A stretch of DNA of 64,000 bases from DASQBT01 sp963746955 (lineage in GTDB: Bacteria > Pseudomonadota > Gammaproteobacteria > Burkholderiales > Thiobacillaceae): positions 1 to 64,000 of the forward strand of contig CAVVDR010000023.1 of assembly GCA_963746955.1 (NCBI GenBank), written 5' to 3'. Every line of letters begins with the position of its first letter. Position 1 is the stretch's first letter. This document shows positions 60,626-64,000 of the stretch, piece by piece. The position numbers were made by a program, and so were the translations under genes. The notes beneath the pieces are model-generated. The model was not told where the DNA came from and ran no database searches. It saw only the letters and a list, made by a program, of their open reading frames with translations.

Positions 60626-61735
60626 TTAATGGCTCGTAAGCTGCTGAATACGGGCTTCCGCCAGGCTGCGTTTGAAACGGCTTTCCGGAGTGGCCAGCTT
60701 GAGGGCGAACTCGTAGTTGCGCAGCGCGGCATCGTGCTGTTGCAGATGATCAAGGCTGACCGCCAGATTGAAGGCGTAATCCCCGTTAGCGGGTTCGCGC
60801 TTGAATGCATCGAAGTACGCCGCCTCGGCATCGGACCAGCGTTTCTGGTCGGCATAGAGATTGCCGAGGGCGTAATACAGGTAAGCGCTGGGGCCTTGCT
60901 GGATTTGCGTCTTCAATTGCGACTCGGCTGCCGCGTTGTCGGTCGTCCCCAGTGTGTCCAGCAGGGCGGCTTGGGCAGTGGCGTTACGCGGATCCACGTC
61001 GAGGACTTGCTGGTAGAGGCGGATGCCCTCTGCCGGGCGGCCTTGAAGCACGGCAATCGCAGCCAGCCCGAGCAAGGCGTCCGGATTTTTTTCGCGGAGG
61101 ACGACGCGGCTATAGAGCTGGCGAGCTTTATCCAGATCGCCCGTCCGATAGGCTTGATAGGCGGCTTCCAGTTCGGCCGGTGGGACAGTGCCCTGCAGGG
61201 TCGGCAGCACTTGCCGAGCGGGAGCGACGGCTGGAGGTCTTCTGGCCAGAGAGCGGGGGGGGCCATGGGCGGATGCCATGACGTGTGCGAGAGGTACAGG
61301 ACTGCGTGGCGCGCTGGCCAGATTTGATGTGGGTGCAGCGGAAACAGGCGCCCTGGGGAGATCCACCGGCGCAATCAGCGCAGGCTCCGTAGCAGGGGAA
61401 GGTTGTGCGGGTTGCGCAGGCCTCGGGGTTTGAGGGAGGCGTGCGAGTGTGCCGGGCTGGCCGATGGCCAGATAGACATAGATGCCATAGCCGATGGCGA
61501 CCAGCAGGGCGATCAGCGCGGCCGCAGGCACCAGGTCCAAACGAGGCAATTCCCATCGCGCGCCGGGGCGTCCGGCGGCCGCGCCGGCAGGTGTCTCATT
61601 GTCATTGGGCTGCACCCATTCGCGCCGTACCGAGAATGGCGTGTCCATTGGCTCAAGATCCAGATTGGGATCCCCCCCGTTGGGTTTGCCGGCCCCCTGC
61701 TCGGCCTGTTTAAGGGCTTTGAGCAGCAGACTCAT
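60626..61735 (-). CDS. MshN-like TPR protein
   Basis: A 369-residue bitopic protein: N-terminal 'MSLLLKALKQAEQGAGKPNG' (typical of MshN/GspB-like starts), a membrane helix (about residues 72-92), a Pro/Ala-rich linker and TPR repeats (about 190-360). It overlaps the secretin gene by four bases. In MSHA systems it supports the secretin or assembly complex. Confidence 0.8.
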   Translation of the reverse strand: MSLLLKALKQAEQGAGKPNGGDPNLDLEPMDTPFSVRREWVQPNDNETPAGAAAGRPGARWELPRLDLVPAAALIALLVAIGYGIYVYLAIGQPGTLARLPQTPRPAQPAQPSPATEPALIAPVDLPRAPVSAAPTSNLASAPRSPVPLAHVMASAHGPPRSLARRPPAVAPARQVLPTLQGTVPPAELEAAYQAYRTGDLDKARQLYSRVVLREKNPDALLGLAAIAVLQGRPAEGIRLYQQVLDVDPRNATAQAALLDTLGTTDNAAAESQLKTQIQQGPSAYLYYALGNLYADQKRWSDAEAAYFDAFKREPANGDYAFNLAVSLDHLQQHDAALRNYEFALKLATPESRFKRSLAEARIQQLTSH

Positions 61736-63492
61736 GGTGCCGTCATCGCCGAGGTGGGCAGAAGTCGCTCGAAGCGACGCCGGTCATCATTCGACAGCTG
61801 GCCATCTGCCACAATCGTCGGACGCAGGAAGATGACCAGTTCAGTCTGGCTGTTCTTGTGTTCCTGCTGGCCAAACAGGGCGCCGATCCCTTCCGCCCTC
61901 GACAGCACCGGCAAGCCATCGCGAGTATTGCTGAGGTCATCCTGGATCAGGCCGCCCAGCATCACGGTTTGCCCGCTACGCACCTGTAGCAGGGATTCCA
62001 TCTCGCGCACCTGGATGATCGGAACCAGATTAGTGATGTTGAAGGTGCTGAGTCCGTTTCCTTTTAGTTGTGGGTTTGGATCCGCTGCGTCCCCCACCTT
62101 GCGGGTGATGGTGGGCCGGACAGTCAGGCTTATCTTGCCGTTGGCGCTGATCTGCGGCGTTACCGACATGACCACCCCGACCGGAATAGTGTGTGCAGTC
62201 GTGGAGATTGCAGGCGGGATGGTGCTTGAGTTAGTCACGACGCCCTGCTGGACATCCACAGAAAAATACACCAGGTTGTCGACGACCTTGAGCAGGGCCG
62301 TCTGGTTGTTCAGCGCCATCAACTGAGGGCTGGAGAGTACCTTGGTTTTGCCGAAGGATTCCAGGAGATCGATGGCGGCCTTGAAACCGTTGCTGCCGTT
62401 GTAGGTGGCTTCAATCCAGGGCGTCAATGACCCCGCCAGCGCGTTGGAACCGCCGCCGACCGTAGTGATCTGCCACCCGACCGCGCCTTGCAGCGCTCGC
62501 GTCCAGTCGACTCCGGCGTGGTATTGATTGTTAAGGGTGACCTCGACGATGGTCGCCTCAATCATCACCTGGCGCTGGCTGGCGCTTGAGATCTTGTCGA
62601 GGAATTCCTGGATCAGATGCTGCTGGCGCTCGTTGGCGAACACCGAGACGATTCCCGCCACCGCGTTGACGATGACCTCGCGTTCACTGTCGCCAGGCTG
62701 TGGCGGCGCGCTCTGCTGAATGGCAGCACGAACCGGTTCCTGGATTCTCGCTGAAGAAAGTGCGGCCTTGTCGCTATCCCTGAATTCGACCTGGACCCGA
62801 TTGGCTTCCGCAATGGCGGCGCGTTCCTCCGCTTTCTTCTGTTCAGCCTTCGTGGCATACAGAATGTTGACGATGTTGTCCTTGAGCACGGCCCAGTAGT
62901 CGTTGCTGGAGGTGGTAGTGACACTGGTATTAGAGTTGTTTCCTCCTGCACCTGTGGCCCCGCCCGATGTTGCGATGCCGCTTCCGGTCGCTGCAATCTG
63001 CGACGCGACGCCTATGGTGGAATTCGTGTTGCGCGACAGATTGACGTAATCGACCTTGTAGGTTTTCAGGTATGGCGTATCCGGCATGATACTGATGGTG
63101 TTGCCTTCCATCACGTAACGCAGATCGGCCTGCCTTGCAATGCGATCAAGAATCGCAGCGAGCGGCTCGTTGACCGCATTCAATGAGATATGCCCGGTGA
63201 TGCCCGGGTTGATATCTATATTCTGTTTGGTGTCGCGGGCGATGGAGAACAGCAAGTCTTTCACCGGCACATCATTGACCACAATGGTGTAGGTTGGGGT
63301 GGCAAGGTCGGGCCGCGGAACCGGTACATAAGGCGCGGCTCTTACCGGCTCCGGCGGGGGCGCTTCCGCCTTGCCGGTGCTGGTCTCCTGCAGGATGTGG
63401 GCGGGCGATGGCGGTATGGCCTCGAATGGCGCGCAAGCGCTCAGCACGAGACAACCCAGAGCAAGGACAGGGCCGCCGGGGATCTTTTTCAT
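61732..63492 (-). CDS. Secretin of the MSHA-like system (MshL-like)
   Basis: A 586-residue outer-membrane pore protein. It has a lipoprotein signal (ALGCLVLSAC, Cys about 22), an N-terminal STN/N0-like domain ('VKDLLFSIARDTKQNIDINP') and the secretin domain. The domain holds 'FGKTKVLSSPQLMALNNQTA' and, near the end, 'VRSGQTVMLGGLIQDD'. The start at 63492 gives the best lipoprotein signal; 63528 is possible. It is coupled to the MshN-like gene. Confidence 0.9.
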   Translation of the reverse strand: MKKIPGGPVLALGCLVLSACAPFEAIPPSPAHILQETSTGKAEAPPPEPVRAAPYVPVPRPDLATPTYTIVVNDVPVKDLLFSIARDTKQNIDINPGITGHISLNAVNEPLAAILDRIARQADLRYVMEGNTISIMPDTPYLKTYKVDYVNLSRNTNSTIGVASQIAATGSGIATSGGATGAGGNNSNTSVTTTSSNDYWAVLKDNIVNILYATKAEQKKAEERAAIAEANRVQVEFRDSDKAALSSARIQEPVRAAIQQSAPPQPGDSEREVIVNAVAGIVSVFANERQQHLIQEFLDKISSASQRQVMIEATIVEVTLNNQYHAGVDWTRALQGAVGWQITTVGGGSNALAGSLTPWIEATYNGSNGFKAAIDLLESFGKTKVLSSPQLMALNNQTALLKVVDNLVYFSVDVQQGVVTNSSTIPPAISTTAHTIPVGVVMSVTPQISANGKISLTVRPTITRKVGDAADPNPQLKGNGLSTFNITNLVPIIQVREMESLLQVRSGQTVMLGGLIQDDLSNTRDGLPVLSRAEGIGALFGQQEHKNSQTELVIFLRPTIVADGQLSNDDRRRFERLLPTSAMTAP

Positions 63493-63575
63493 CCGGCCAG
63501 ACAGGGTGAATGGGACCGAATTTTTCATGAACATCCACCAATCGGGAAGAGGGGGATACCACCTAAAGAACGCGT

Positions 63576-64000
63576 TCACGATGGATCCTTTTGCGTCGGA
63601 TTGGCCGGAGTTCGGCGAATCGTCCCCACCGAACGCACAAAGGCGCCGCCCGCATGCGGCACCTGCGCGATGCCAATCAAGGCACCTTCTGCCGGGGCTC
63701 GCTTGCTGACTTTACCTTCCACAACCGTCCGCCCCTCTGCATGCCCCGACGCGGCAGGAAAAATTCGCAACGACCGGGAGATGTCCAAGTCGGCTAAACC
63801 CTTTAGTAAGCCGGAAGCGTCGGCAGCTTCTCTAGTGGTGTTGGACTGAATCACAAAGGCGCCGAGCGTGACATTGCCGAGCCGGGGCAGGACTTCTGTG
63901 GCCAAATCCTGTGGGGGCAATGCCAGCGTGGGAACGGCAGGGGGCGAATCTGGTGCGAACAGGGTTGCTGGTGTAAGCCTGCGCGAGGCCTGCGCAAGGG
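63576..64000 (-). CDS. Unrecognised protein, upstream of the secretin (partial)
   Basis: The frame is open to the right edge, so the N-terminus lies outside the window. The 141 visible residues include a Pro/Ala-rich segment and then 'LGNVTLGAFVIQSNTTREAA'. The pattern is faintly SPOR-like (YTVQI-type) but not convincing. It is on the operon strand just before the secretin gene. Confidence 0.45.
   Translation of the reverse strand, partial: LAQASRRLTPATLFAPDSPPAVPTLALPPQDLATEVLPRLGNVTLGAFVIQSNTTREAADASGLLKGLADLDISRSLRIFPAASGHAEGRTVVEGKVSKRAPAEGALIGIAQVPHAGGAFVRSVGTIRRTPANPTQKDPS

Noticed and set aside
57734..60639. Plus-strand ORFs of 376 and 312 codons opposite the GspF and GspE genes
   Set aside because: Antisense frames of recognised secretion genes, rich in His/Gln/Arg as expected from reversed codons.

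Overview
The window looks like a betaproteobacterial chromosome (inference). The GC-rich core has the usual order rapZ-hprK-ptsN, hpf, rpoN, lptB-lptA-lptC, kdsC-kdsD, plus thiS-thiG-trmB, ubiX, greB and tcdA. An MSHA-like pseudopilus locus fills the right end. A Nitrosomonadales-type host would fit, but the sequence alone does not prove it.

Layout. 1-9.4 kb: a TesA-like lipase end, pssA, a diguanylate cyclase, a low-GC mrr gene with integron-cassette-like edges, phosphomannomutase, a YheT-type hydrolase, a decayed ECF sigma remnant, and a copper/envelope cluster (HMA-like protein, cytochrome c, Met/Gly-rich protein, CusF-like protein). 9.6-15.5 kb: hemN, a DUF302-like protein, a zinc-finger protein, ilvE, RNase T2, a TPR protein and a methyltransferase. 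15.5-17.05 kb: two abutting genes of unknown function.

17.4-33.75 kb is a 16.3 kb island integrated at a tRNA-Gly(CCC) gene. An 82-bp direct repeat, covering the tRNA 3' half and a 17-bp-arm palindrome, lies at both ends. The island carries a tyrosine integrase and a family-B DNA polymerase gene. That combination, with att repeats at a tRNA, resembles a pipolin (an element encoding a primer-independent PolB). Both genes are broken by frameshifts and stop codons. Two structures are nested inside. One is a 3.6 kb restriction-modification unit bounded by 88-bp perfect inverted repeats. The other is a 12.5 kb segment bounded by about 1.08 kb near-identical inverted repeats, each with a complete tRNA-Gly and an 83-residue ORF. 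The cargo that still looks intact is mostly defence-like: two adenine methyltransferases with a nuclease, a DUF262 protein with a partner, and a TIR-like protein translationally coupled to a membrane protein.

33.9-50.2 kb is housekeeping: thiamine synthesis, tRNA modification, GreB, TcdA, UbiX, the RapZ/HprK/PtsN/Hpf/RpoN nitrogen-PTS cluster, LPS transport and Kdo synthesis, and a Kef-type antiporter. 50.3-64 kb holds pseudopilins and a minus-strand MSHA-like operon (secretin, TPR protein, GspE-type ATPase, GspF-type platform protein, MshI/MshJ-like proteins), interrupted by an orphan sensor kinase and an ABC-2-like permease.
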